From Vibrio tapetis subsp. quintayensis (GTDB lineage Bacteria > Pseudomonadota > Gammaproteobacteria > Enterobacterales > Vibrionaceae), in NCBI RefSeq assembly GCF_030409945.1, contig NZ_JAUFQV010000026.1, positions 1 through 64,000 of the forward strand: DNA of 64,000 nucleotides. Reading direction: 5' to 3'. The number at the start of each line of letters is the position of its first letter. Position 1 is the first letter of the stretch. The position numbers and the translations under genes were made by a program. Below are positions 1-7,988 of the stretch, one piece after another. Below the pieces are notes generated by a model. That model did no database searches and was not told where the DNA came from. It saw only the letters and a program-made list of their open reading frames with translations.

Positions 1-58
1 TCTGGAAATATGGGAGCATAAACTTCTACGTTTCAATTGACAGTGGGGGTCATATCAA

Positions 59-180
59 GGCCGCGTTAAGTAGTGAGCAACGCTACCACGAAACCTAACC
101 ATACCACCGTAAACACAAAACCCAACGATGGAATGAAAAATGCCATGCGTTGGGAATCTGTATTAAACGCTTTGTTATGC
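59..180 (-). other. attC-like recombination site of the small membrane-protein cassette
   Basis: Read on the minus strand it starts GCATAACAAAGCG, as Vibrio cassette repeats commonly do, just 2 bases after the stop codon of the 183-668 gene. It holds an internal stem CCCAACG...CGTTGGG and ends ...CACTACTTAACGCGG. The final core, expected as GTTRRRY, reads CTTGATA here, so the left end is imperfect; the last bases after the crossover point belong to the target DNA and may simply differ. The length, about 120 bp, is that of Vibrio repeats. Confidence 0.55.
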
Positions 181-182
181 AG

Positions 183-668
183 TTACTTACGACTTGATTC
201 GTCTTTTGCACTGTTCCAAACTTGTTTAAGATTCTCAGGCTTCAATACTTGCTTCGCATTCATAGCGATCTCGTAGCGCTTGAGACGTTTACGTCCGTAC
301 TTTGTCATAATGTACGACTCTTCTATTATTGAGTTGTTTCCATTGTTGCCATTCTTGATTGCTCCTTTTTGCTTTAATTTCGCAATCGCTTTGAGGCACT
401 CGGATGTATCTGATTCATCGGGAGAGTACGTGCCAGCCACAACTTTGTTGTACGTTGTGACAGAGATTTCTGTTGGTGGAATAATCGTACGTACTCCATT
501 CAACAATTTGTATTCAGTTAGTGTTAAAGGCATTAATCGATTAATGAATTTATAAAGTGCTTTGCCCACCATGAGAAATAGCGCGATCAAAACTGTTGTA
601 ATTATCCCTGCACCAATGCTATCGAATTGAGCTACCAGCCACTGCCATCCACTTACTAAGAAATCCAT
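183..668 (-). CDS. small single-pass membrane protein of unknown function, cassette-borne
   Basis: 161 residues from an ATG at 668 that has AAAGG eight bases upstream; an in-frame GTG at 734 would add 22 residues but has no good ribosome site. One hydrophobic segment lies at about residues 17-36, followed by a basic patch (KALYKFINR) and a soluble C-terminal part. The C-terminal half has a winged-helix-like look (ECLKAIAKLKQKGAI, then YIMTKYGRKRLKRYE), reminiscent of small Vibrio cassette proteins, but I do not recognise a family. The stop is followed at once by an attC-like site, and the gene is the only one in its cassette. The function is unknown; a membrane-anchored protein with a cytoplasmic tail is all that the sequence supports. 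Confidence 0.7.
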   Translation of the reverse strand: MDFLVSGWQWLVAQFDSIGAGIITTVLIALFLMVGKALYKFINRLMPLTLTEYKLLNGVRTIIPPTEISVTTYNKVVAGTYSPDESDTSECLKAIAKLKQKGAIKNGNNGNNSIIEESYIMTKYGRKRLKRYEIAMNAKQVLKPENLKQVWNSAKDESSRK

Positions 669-765
669 GCTTAAAACCTTTAATAAAAACCACTTAACTG
701 ATATGTGTATGACTCTTGATATTTCAAGCCCCACAGAGGTTAGTATCTTGATTACACTCTCTGCT

Positions 766-871
766 GCATAACGCCTACAATAAGGTGTGCCAACTCTGAA
801 CTAACCAAGCACACCGAACTTCAAACCAAAAATGCCGAGTAAAATGCATCACCTTGATTGTCTTGTTAAGC
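766..871 (-). other. attC-like recombination site of the ATPase cassette
   Basis: On the minus strand the element begins with GCTTAAC, a perfect match to the RYYYAAC box, 3 bases after the ATPase stop codon, and ends with GTTATGC, one mismatch from GTTRRRY. The arms pair imperfectly: GCTTAACAAG.. with ..GTTATGC, and AAGGTG with CACCTT next to the outer boxes. An inner inverted pair, GGTGTGC and GCACACC, sits near the centre. Size is 106 bp. Confidence 0.65.
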
Positions 872-874
872 GAT

Positions 875-2866
875 TTAGTCTAAGTAGTCCACAATTCTAT
901 TAGCTAACCAATCAACTGCGATTTCCAATATTGCAATATCTTCTGAAGATATCGAATTTGCATGAGCATCAGCTCTATGAGAGTTAATAAACTCCATATA
1001 TTGTTTGAATCGCCCTTTGTCTCCTTTAAATATAGAACCGAAGTCCTGCCAATTTTTCTCGATTACTTTGCTAATATCCTGAAAATATAGATGAGACGTG
1101 AAAATATCATTGTAAGACATAGCTTCTAACTGCTTCTGCCTACTAGGTGGTGATATAATGGCTACAAACATTTTTTTAGCTTCGTCAACACCATATTTAT
1201 ACTTCAAGTTTCTCTTAACTAAAGTTCGCAAATTCGATTCTAGTTCATTCCTTAGAGAGCAAACTCTAGTCCATTTTTCTTGATTATTTTTAGGTGCTTT
1301 CTTTACATTAGAAACATCATTTATATAGCCTTCAATTGACTTGATTGTAAAGTGGAAGTGATCATCAGAATTCACAACCAAACCATAACCAACTAAATGC
1401 TCAACTAACTTTTCTGATAATCGGTAGAAATCATTAAATGTAGCATAATCTCCCGCAGCTAAATATTCTATTAATTCATACTCTTCCGGGTAACGCTCTC
1501 TTAAAACCGAAACTATGAGATCAAGGTAGTCAGTAACACTTTTGTTTAAAACATCTCGCTTGCCTTCATAATTGAATTTAGTAATAATTAGTTGTTTAGA
1601 ACCACCTTTATCCTTAAATAACTTACTACAAACTTGTCTTATTAAGAATGGGTGTCCTCCAAAGTCATCTGTTAGGTACGTAAAGACCTCGTTATCGAAA
1701 CTCATGCCCATATATGAGCCAATAGTTTCAACCATCTCTTTTACTTCGTCTTGATTGAAGAAAGGCAAATATATTGGAGTTATAAAGCGATATATGGGGT
1801 TGTCATATGACATTACAGTTGGAGTTTCAATAGCTTTAGGATTAACTCCAGATATAACAAAAGATAACAATTCTGGCCTTTTCTGGAAAATTGAACGAAG
1901 AACTTGCCAAAAGAAAATGAAATCCAAACTATCTTTCCAATGCTGTGATGGTGAAATGTTGAAAGTTATGTTTTCAATTTCATCAAGCATAATTAGAATT
2001 CTTTGCTCACCGCTTGCTTCATATATTTTCTGAAGATCTTCCTCAAATTTTATTGAAGCATCACGCTCAGTGTAATCAGATTCATTGTTAAGGGGTAAAC
2101 TGTCTTCTCCAAATAAACTTTTATTCAACTCACCAATAATAAAGTGTAATGTTTCATTCCAGCGTCTAATATGGAGTGATGGCTCTGAACAATCAATATA
2201 AACTCCCGGTTCATCTCTCATGCGCATCATTCTTAGTACAGCGTACAATACAGATGTCTTACCTATTCGACGCAAACCAAATAAAGAAGCACATTGACCC
2301 GTTTGGTATTTACCATAGATACTTTGAATTACACTTTGTCTGCCAAAGAAATATGTGTCTGTTTTGAGTGGCGTTTCATAGGCAAATAAATCGCGTTCAT
2401 AAAAAGAGCTCTTCAACCTTTCAATTTGAAGTTGACATGTATTTTCCCCGCCCAGTTCATCATAAGTGAAGGGAACTATGATTCTTGACTCTTTATCTTG
2501 TAGGAGCACGTTGGCGACTTTTTGTTCTAGCTGATTATCTCGGCTTATAATGACTACACATAACTTATCCAATCTATTTTGATAATCAGACATCAATTTA
2601 TCGACAAAATCTAAGCTTCTAGTCAAGAAATGTTGTGATGGTGTGAGTAAAAACAGAACCTCACGTGAAAAATGGAATTGTTCTGCAATTCCATCAGTAG
2701 CTCTCCCAAAAACAAAGGAGTAATCACTACCTTTAAATTTTGTTGTCTTACAAAAAGTAACAAACCATGATTTTGATATATTGTTAACTATCCTTTTTTC
2801 AAAAAAGGATAAGCTATCCAACGACAAGGTTTTCAATACCCCTGAACACTGTACTTTTTTCTTCAT
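875..2866 (-). CDS. AAA/STAND-like ATPase with HEPN-like C-terminus, candidate defence protein
   Basis: 663 residues from the ATG at 2866, which has AGGA six bases upstream; a TTG start at 2887 is less likely. The N-terminal 150 or so residues form an alternating hydrophobic/charged fold that could be a TIR- or nuclease-like effector, not identified. A P-loop follows: FGRQS, then Walker A GLRRIGKTS near residue 197, and Walker B ILIMLDEIE near residue 290. After a winged-helix-like stretch, the C-terminus holds INSHRADAHAN, which resembles the R-x(3-6)-H core of HEPN/Swt1-type RNase domains. Sensor-ATPase-effector layouts of this sort are typical of bacterial antiphage proteins, and integron cassettes often carry them. 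The gene is AT-rich compared with the neighbouring operons, in line with transfer. The ATPase call is firm; the defence role is an inference. Confidence 0.7.
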   Translation of the reverse strand: MKKKVQCSGVLKTLSLDSLSFFEKRIVNNISKSWFVTFCKTTKFKGSDYSFVFGRATDGIAEQFHFSREVLFLLTPSQHFLTRSLDFVDKLMSDYQNRLDKLCVVIISRDNQLEQKVANVLLQDKESRIIVPFTYDELGGENTCQLQIERLKSSFYERDLFAYETPLKTDTYFFGRQSVIQSIYGKYQTGQCASLFGLRRIGKTSVLYAVLRMMRMRDEPGVYIDCSEPSLHIRRWNETLHFIIGELNKSLFGEDSLPLNNESDYTERDASIKFEEDLQKIYEASGEQRILIMLDEIENITFNISPSQHWKDSLDFIFFWQVLRSIFQKRPELLSFVISGVNPKAIETPTVMSYDNPIYRFITPIYLPFFNQDEVKEMVETIGSYMGMSFDNEVFTYLTDDFGGHPFLIRQVCSKLFKDKGGSKQLIITKFNYEGKRDVLNKSVTDYLDLIVSVLRERYPEEYELIEYLAAGDYATFNDFYRLSEKLVEHLVGYGLVVNSDDHFHFTIKSIEGYINDVSNVKKAPKNNQEKWTRVCSLRNELESNLRTLVKRNLKYKYGVDEAKKMFVAIISPPSRQKQLEAMSYNDIFTSHLYFQDISKVIEKNWQDFGSIFKGDKGRFKQYMEFINSHRADAHANSISSEDIAILEIAVDWLANRIVDYLD

Positions 2867-2908
2867 TATCTTTCCTATTATTGCCAACTTTCGTAATACT
2901 CTTAAATC

Positions 2909-2915
2909 GCTTAAC
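2909..2915 (-). other. cassette boundary core site GTTAAGC
   Basis: On the minus strand the core GTTAAGC matches GTTRRRY and continues GATTTA, the inverse of the sequence at the other end of the ATPase cassette. Integrase cuts between G and TT, so the cassette would begin at 2914. Just upstream on the same strand there is an imperfect repeat (GCTTAAACAG ... CTGTTAAGC) that could be the remains of a target or an older attC. Confidence 0.45.
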
Positions 2916-3159
2916 AGTCTTTAAACCGCTAAGAGCCTGTTTAAGCTCCAATCGATCGCCATCTATCCGGTTTAAATTTTATATGCACATTAGCACATTT
3001 GATGATGTAAAACAGGGTATTATCAGCAAATTACCAAGTGAGTTAATCGTGAAAGAAAGCGCTTTGCACTCTAACATCGAATGACTGTGTATTCTTACAT
3101 GTCTGTTTGTTTGCACATGTGAAGTGGAGGGGATGGTCACAGCAGGATCAAAACAGAAA
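2916..3159. other. intergenic stretch between cassettes and lap operon, no clear gene
   Basis: Together with the flanking bases this is a gap of about 340 bp between the ATPase gene and lapB. A plus-strand frame of 33 codons from the ATG at 2983 to 3084 reads like protein (MHISTFDDVKQG...), but it has no ribosome site, so I do not call it a gene; it may be a remnant. Nothing else is recognisable up to the hairpin at 3160. Confidence 0.4.
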
Positions 3160-3190
3160 AGGCGTGATGATCGCTATAATCATCACGCCT
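3160..3190 (-). terminator. rho-independent terminator of the lap operon
   Basis: A perfect 12-bp stem (AGGCGTGATGAT with ATCATCACGCCT) and a 7-base loop. Read on the minus strand it is followed by TTTTC, 35 bases after the lapB stop codon. The other strand also has a short T run, so it may work in both directions. Confidence 0.85.
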
Positions 3191-3224
3191 TTAATTGGAT
3201 AACGCGCTTCAAAAGATAAGTGGG

Positions 3225-5339
3225 TTAGTTTACCGCGCGAACTTTGCCTCGCTTCAAATCGTTAAGCACTTCTTCTTTTGGCCCATCTGCAATAATCACA
3301 CCTTTTTCCATTACAATGACCCTATCGACGATATCTAGCATTGATGTTTTATGGGTGATCAAGATAAGTGTTTCGCTTTTCTTCATGGCATGCAGTTGGT
3401 GTTTAATGTGCATCTCTGAGCGGTTATCCATCGAACTGGTTGGCTCATCGAGCAGCATAATAGGGGGTCTGCCAACAAATGCTCTAGCGATAGCAACGGC
3501 TTGTCTCTGGCCTCCTGAGAGCATCAGGCCGCCTTCACCGACTTGTCTTTCTAGGCCAGCTGGATCTTGTTGAGTAAAGACGGTAACGCCAGCTCGGTTG
3601 GCGGCATCCAGTACTTCGCGGTCATCCACCAGAGTCTGACCTAACGTAATGTTGTCTCGGATTGAACCAAAGAACAGCGTAACGTCTTGAGGGACGCAAC
3701 CTATGTTGCGGCGCACATCCACATGATGGAGTTGAGCGATGTCGGTATCGTCTATTCGCACGTTGCCCTGCGTGGGTTGGTATAGGCCCATGATCAAGCG
3801 CTCAATGGTGGTTTTACCTGAACCGATACGGCCAATAATCGCGACTTTTTCCCCGGGGTTAATGGTTAAACTCACATCACGTACTGAGGGGATTTCTGCC
3901 TCAGGGTAGTTAAAGGTCACGCGATCTAATTCGATTTTCCCTTGTACAATAGGGCGGTGAATATAACGCTTACCTTCTTCTTGTTCGTCTGGCATTTCCA
4001 TCACTTGTTCAATGATAGTCATTGCGGATTTCGCTTGATTGTAGCGAGTTGAAAGCAATGAAAGCTGAACCAGTGGGCCAACTGCGCGGCCGCTCAACAT
4101 GGTCGATGCGATAAGTCCACCCATGCTGAGTTCGCCTTCCGCTATCAAATACACGCCCACAATGATCATACCGATATTCGATGCCTGCTGAACAAAGCCC
4201 GCGGAATTTTGAATAGAGTCTGTAATGCGTCGAGTTTTGATGTTCCAGTTAGACATGTGTGCAACGGCTTCTTCCCACTTGAACTGGAATTGGCTTTGTG
4301 CACCAAATGCTTTCACTGTTTCAAGGCCCGCTAAGCTTTCGATCAAATTAGCGTATTTTTGCGAAGAAAGACGAGAGCCTTCTTCAATGCTTTTACGCAA
4401 TGGCCCTTGAATAACAAAGGCGTGAATAATCAACAAGAGGATCCCAATGATAGGGACTAACACAATAGGCCCTCCGACTAGCCAAATAACCACTAGGAAT
4501 AACAGGGCAAACGGCAAGTCAATCAATGAAGACACGGTTGCTGAGGTAAAGAACTCTCGGATAGATTCGAATTCTTGTAGATGGCGAGCAAATGCGCCGA
4601 CTGATGGTGGTTTCGACTCCATACGAATGCCCATGACTTTGGCAAACAGTTTGGATGAAATCAGAATGTCAGACTTTTTCCCCGCCACATCGATAAAGTA
4701 ACTTCGAAGTAGTTTGAGAATAAAATCAAACACAAAGACCACTAATATCCCTGACGACAGAACCCATAAAGACTCAAATGCGAGGTTAGGGACGACTTTG
4801 TCATACACCAAACGAGTAAACATTGGGGCGGCAATGGCAAAAATATTGATCAATATTGATGCAAAAAACACATCGCGATAAATGCTTTTGGATTCAAAGA
4901 GGGTACTCCAAAACCAGTGGCCATCGCGTGTTTTTAGGACTTCCGGAGAACGTTCATCATAGCGGAATTGTTTTTTAACTAAGAAATATCGGCCAATGTA
5001 TTGTTCGGCTAGTTCACTCAGTGGCAGAGAGATAGGCATCATGTGCGAATCGCTGGTGATGACTTCCGCTTCCTTGGTTTCTTTGTTTATGCTTACGAGA
5101 ACGCAGGCATCGCCTCCTCTCAGCATCAGAATGGCAGGAAGTACAACCTCTGGGATTGTTTCAAAGCTGGATCGGTTTTCACGGGCAACTAACCCGGCTC
5201 GTTCTGCGGCTCTCGGGAATAAAAATGGCGTGAGTTTGCCATCCGCTAACGGTAAACCGCTGATAAGCGCTTCAGGGGAATTCGAGAGCCCGTAGTAACG
5301 GCTAACGTATACCAGCGCATTTAATAGTGGATCTTGCAT
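3225..5339 (-). CDS. lapB: type I secretion ABC transporter ATPase, LapB-like
   Basis: 704 residues, the usual size for the inner-membrane ATPase of the RTX adhesin exporters. The first 130 or so residues are a C39-peptidase-like domain with no cysteine at the expected active-site position, so it should bind cargo and not cleave it. Membrane segments lie at about residues 155-310 and 385-430. The nucleotide-binding domain has Walker A GRIGSGKTT (503-511), signature LSGGQ (608-612), Walker B IMLLDEP (627-633) and the H-loop LITHKT. It would drive export of a large repeat adhesin with the LapC adaptor. It is last in the operon, 14 bases after lapD, with AAGG upstream of its ATG. The cargo adhesin is not in the window. 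Confidence 0.9.
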   Translation of the reverse strand: MQDPLLNALVYVSRYYGLSNSPEALISGLPLADGKLTPFLFPRAAERAGLVARENRSSFETIPEVVLPAILMLRGGDACVLVSINKETKEAEVITSDSHMMPISLPLSELAEQYIGRYFLVKKQFRYDERSPEVLKTRDGHWFWSTLFESKSIYRDVFFASILINIFAIAAPMFTRLVYDKVVPNLAFESLWVLSSGILVVFVFDFILKLLRSYFIDVAGKKSDILISSKLFAKVMGIRMESKPPSVGAFARHLQEFESIREFFTSATVSSLIDLPFALLFLVVIWLVGGPIVLVPIIGILLLIIHAFVIQGPLRKSIEEGSRLSSQKYANLIESLAGLETVKAFGAQSQFQFKWEEAVAHMSNWNIKTRRITDSIQNSAGFVQQASNIGMIIVGVYLIAEGELSMGGLIASTMLSGRAVGPLVQLSLLSTRYNQAKSAMTIIEQVMEMPDEQEEGKRYIHRPIVQGKIELDRVTFNYPEAEIPSVRDVSLTINPGEKVAIIGRIGSGKTTIERLIMGLYQPTQGNVRIDDTDIAQLHHVDVRRNIGCVPQDVTLFFGSIRDNITLGQTLVDDREVLDAANRAGVTVFTQQDPAGLERQVGEGGLMLSGGQRQAVAIARAFVGRPPIMLLDEPTSSMDNRSEMHIKHQLHAMKKSETLILITHKTSMLDIVDRVIVMEKGVIIADGPKEEVLNDLKRGKVRAVN

Positions 5340-5353
5340 CCAGTCAGACCTTT

Positions 5354-7267
5354 CTAGTTGTTATCAACAATGAAGCCTTGGAAAGCTTCAATGAAGTGCT
5401 CAGACAAGAAGTCGAGCTGGGCTTGAGTTTCCACACGAGAGGCAATAGTCATGATGCCTAAGTTATGCGCCGTACGAGAAATAGACGTCAGAGTATATTG
5501 CTGTTTCTCGTCATCTAGGCTGTGCGTGTAAAGGTAATCTAACTTCACGTAAGCCGGTCTAAATTCATTAATGTATTCTAGTGAGTGGAAATGGCGGCCG
5601 TAGTTATCAACGCCAAATTCCGCGCCAGCACTTCTAATGGCATGACACACTAAAGCCGTATGGTGCTGGTGGTTGATGAAGCAAGACTCTGGGATTTCGA
5701 AATGCAGTTTACCCACAACCTGACGATGCTTCGTTAAGGTGTGATTTAACCAACGAATAAAGCTTGGTTCAGTAATACTGCTAATGGTTAAGTTAATCGC
5801 TAGGTTGTGAGTGACTTCTCCCGACTCAAGTTTTTCAATCATGGTGCTAATGACGTACTGATCAAAAATATGACCGGCATTGAGTTGCTCTAATGCAAAC
5901 AGGTATTGGTTAGCCGTGTAACGTTCACCTTCTTTTTCAATCGATGAAAACACTTCTTTGTGGTATGGCTTGCCATCCAAATACATGGCTTTTTGGAATT
6001 TGAATTCAACCCAATTATTAAGAATGGCCTCTTCAACCAACCCACGCCATTGCTGTTTACCCAGTAATACGTGGTTCTGTTGATCGGTTACCATGCTGTA
6101 GGCTTTATCTGGGTGGGCATGTGCCGTCGATAGGGCGTTATCTACTAGCGATAAAATCTCGGTGGTGTTCTTTCTATTTTCGTTGTAAACCACGCCAAGG
6201 TAAGCATGAGCTGGCGCGGTCCCTGTTGGGTCTGGACGAACATCTTGCGTGTAATTCATGATGCTTTCTGCCAGCATGTGCAGCTCACTTTCATCTAAAT
6301 TCGGCAGAATAAAACCAAACTCCGCTGTATTGATACGAGCGATCGTCACATCCGGTGAAGAAGTGGTTACTCTGAGGTGGTCGGCTAATTCTTTAACTAA
6401 AGCGTCGCCCACTTCATAGCCTTCTTCGTCATAAGTTTCTTTGATAAAGGTGGCTTGTAAGATGGCAACACCACCAATAGCCGATTCGTTTAACCAAGTG
6501 TTGAGCTGGCCTATGAAGAACGAACGGTTTCCGAGTTGTGACACCGGATCCATGTACGCACGTTTGCGTAATTGTTCCGCTTCTTTAGCCTGAGCTTTAA
6601 AGCTCTGTTCGACTTGTGCCGACATGCTGTTAATGCCGTTGACCACCGCGATGAGATCTCGCGTTTTTGGCTTGGCTAGTGGTGATCCAAATTGATTGTT
6701 CGCCACTTCGTCCATCTTTTTAATGATCAAAGTCAGTGGTTTAAGCGCACTTTTAACCACAAGAGCAATGATTGAGGCACCAATAAGGAAGATACCGATG
6801 AAGGCGGTTAATAGCCCTGTGAGCGCTTTCCACAGTTGGAAATAGGCATCACCTGGGTGGCTAATAATTTCGACTTCGGCCAGTTGTAACCAACCGCTAG
6901 TCACAACGCGTCGGTCATGAATGGTTCGAAATAGCCCAAGGTTAGAGAACCACTCGGGAACGTCTTGACGTTTGATGGGGTAAGTCCGAACAATTTCGTT
7001 GTCGTCACTTAGAAATGTCAACCTAACCGCCGAGTAAGAACTGCCGTCAAACAAGGCATTAATCACCGACTCGACCGCCACTTGATCCTGCGATTCGAGA
7101 TAGGGCGCCAATGCGAGCCCCACGGTGTTAATGGTGTTGTTGACTTCGGAGCGCTGCTGCTGCTCTAAGAAGTTTCGGGTGGTGTTAAATTCAATCACAA
7201 AGACAGAACTAATTAGCAGTAAAAAGACTGCCAACATCCACGCGACGAGCTGTTTATATAGTGTCAT
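5354..7267 (-). CDS. lapD: c-di-GMP receptor LapD, degenerate GGDEF-EAL membrane protein
   Basis: 637 residues. Membrane helix at about 9-27, a periplasmic domain (30-150) of the LapD/MoxY type, a second helix at about 150-170, a HAMP region, then GGDEF and EAL domains. Both catalytic motifs are lost: the GGDEF core reads INTAEF, and the EAL position reads KEVFSSI; later EAL motifs read ASRVET and QGFI. This is what LapD looks like: an enzyme-dead receptor that binds c-di-GMP with its EAL domain and, through the HAMP relay, holds the protease LapG at the periplasmic face. When c-di-GMP falls, LapG is freed and cuts the adhesin. The gene starts 5 bases after lapG, so translation is probably coupled. 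Confidence 0.93.
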   Translation of the reverse strand: MTLYKQLVAWMLAVFLLLISSVFVIEFNTTRNFLEQQQRSEVNNTINTVGLALAPYLESQDQVAVESVINALFDGSSYSAVRLTFLSDDNEIVRTYPIKRQDVPEWFSNLGLFRTIHDRRVVTSGWLQLAEVEIISHPGDAYFQLWKALTGLLTAFIGIFLIGASIIALVVKSALKPLTLIIKKMDEVANNQFGSPLAKPKTRDLIAVVNGINSMSAQVEQSFKAQAKEAEQLRKRAYMDPVSQLGNRSFFIGQLNTWLNESAIGGVAILQATFIKETYDEEGYEVGDALVKELADHLRVTTSSPDVTIARINTAEFGFILPNLDESELHMLAESIMNYTQDVRPDPTGTAPAHAYLGVVYNENRKNTTEILSLVDNALSTAHAHPDKAYSMVTDQQNHVLLGKQQWRGLVEEAILNNWVEFKFQKAMYLDGKPYHKEVFSSIEKEGERYTANQYLFALEQLNAGHIFDQYVISTMIEKLESGEVTHNLAINLTISSITEPSFIRWLNHTLTKHRQVVGKLHFEIPESCFINHQHHTALVCHAIRSAGAEFGVDNYGRHFHSLEYINEFRPAYVKLDYLYTHSLDDEKQQYTLTSISRTAHNLGIMTIASRVETQAQLDFLSEHFIEAFQGFIVDNN

Positions 7268-7272
7268 GTTAC

Positions 7273-7938
7273 TTACTCATCATAATTGATAATCGGTGTA
7301 TTCAGTTTTAGGTTTTGTTCACGAGAGCGTAAGTCGTTCCATAAGCTCAAGCGTGATGACTTCCCTGCGAGTTTGCCGCTGCCTTTTTCTTTCATGAGCC
7401 ACAGATTTTTACCGTTAAAACTGTAGATCGGTAGTAAATCTGGGCGCCGAGACGCGGGCTTAATGTCGAATATTAAATTGTCTAAAATCAGTGGTTGTGA
7501 GCTGGGTTTGGCGTAATAAGCCAACACCATGTGAAATTGGTTTAATTCAATGGCCTTAACATAAATCAGGCGAAGCTTTTTATCAGACACGCCAAGCTCG
7601 AGTAACGAAAAGTACTTAGCAATCGTAAAGTCTTCGCAATCCCCTGCGGCGGCGCCGAGAAACTCTAGTGGTGTCGCCCAGTAATCTTTCTTACCCCAAA
7701 GGTCAATGTCGTTGGTAAAGTACATTTGGTTAAAAAACTGGTTAACGGCCTCTAGCTGGTCGGTTTCGGGTAACCCATTGTATTGTTCTAAAACCCCTCG
7801 CCATGCTGTTACCCTTTTAGCAGCACGTTCTCCATAGGTGTTTAGTACCGCTGACACCCACTTTTCTTCCTGCTTATTGAGTGCAAACGAAGCACTGCTC
7901 ACTAAGAACAGGAAGATCAGCGCAAGCCACGACTTCAT
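7273..7938 (-). CDS. lapG: periplasmic adhesin-cleaving cysteine protease LapG
   Basis: 221 residues with a signal peptide (hydrophobic residues 3-19, likely cut after SFA). It belongs to the bacterial transglutaminase-like cysteine proteinase family. The catalytic triad is visible: Cys101 in GDCEDF, His136 in NQFHMVL and Asp153 in ILDNLI. LapG cuts a di-alanine site near the N-terminus of large RTX adhesins, releasing them from the surface; LapD sequesters it when c-di-GMP is high. It lies between the adaptor lapC and lapD on the minus strand. Calcium-binding acidic residues of the family are likely near the GDCED motif. The assignment is firm from motif and context. Confidence 0.93.
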   Translation of the reverse strand: MKSWLALIFLFLVSSASFALNKQEEKWVSAVLNTYGERAAKRVTAWRGVLEQYNGLPETDQLEAVNQFFNQMYFTNDIDLWGKKDYWATPLEFLGAAAGDCEDFTIAKYFSLLELGVSDKKLRLIYVKAIELNQFHMVLAYYAKPSSQPLILDNLIFDIKPASRRPDLLPIYSFNGKNLWLMKEKGSGKLAGKSSRLSLWNDLRSREQNLKLNTPIINYDE

Positions 7939-7988
7939 GAAGAAGGGCTCATTAGAGGTAAGGTCATGCTTAGGCTAAAACTCACGAG

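Larger units (their letters stand above)
59..2914 (-). mobile_element. Two integron gene cassettes, minus-strand orientation, no integrase nearby
   Basis: Two genes on the minus strand are each followed by an imperfectly palindromic, attC-like element. Read on the minus strand, the array starts after the G of a GTTAAGC core at 2915-2909, runs through the large ATPase gene and its attC (871-766), then the small membrane-protein gene and its attC (180 to about 59). The 13-base string GTTAAGCGATTTA occurs at the right boundary (minus strand) and, inverted, at 865-877, so the cassette ends carry the same core. No integron integrase gene is visible, so this is either an insertion of cassettes at a secondary site or the edge of a larger array lying left of base 1. 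The cassette reading is an inference from layout and core sites. Confidence 0.6.

Noticed and set aside
280..555. 91-codon plus-strand frame opposite the small cassette gene
   Set aside because: It lies wholly antisense to a gene with better start and a matching attC; composition is that of a reversed coding strand.
2881..3084. Plus-strand frame ending in a protein-like 33-residue segment
   Set aside because: No ribosome site or promoter, and the first half is antisense to the cassette boundary. It may be a relic, so it is only mentioned in the intergenic entry.
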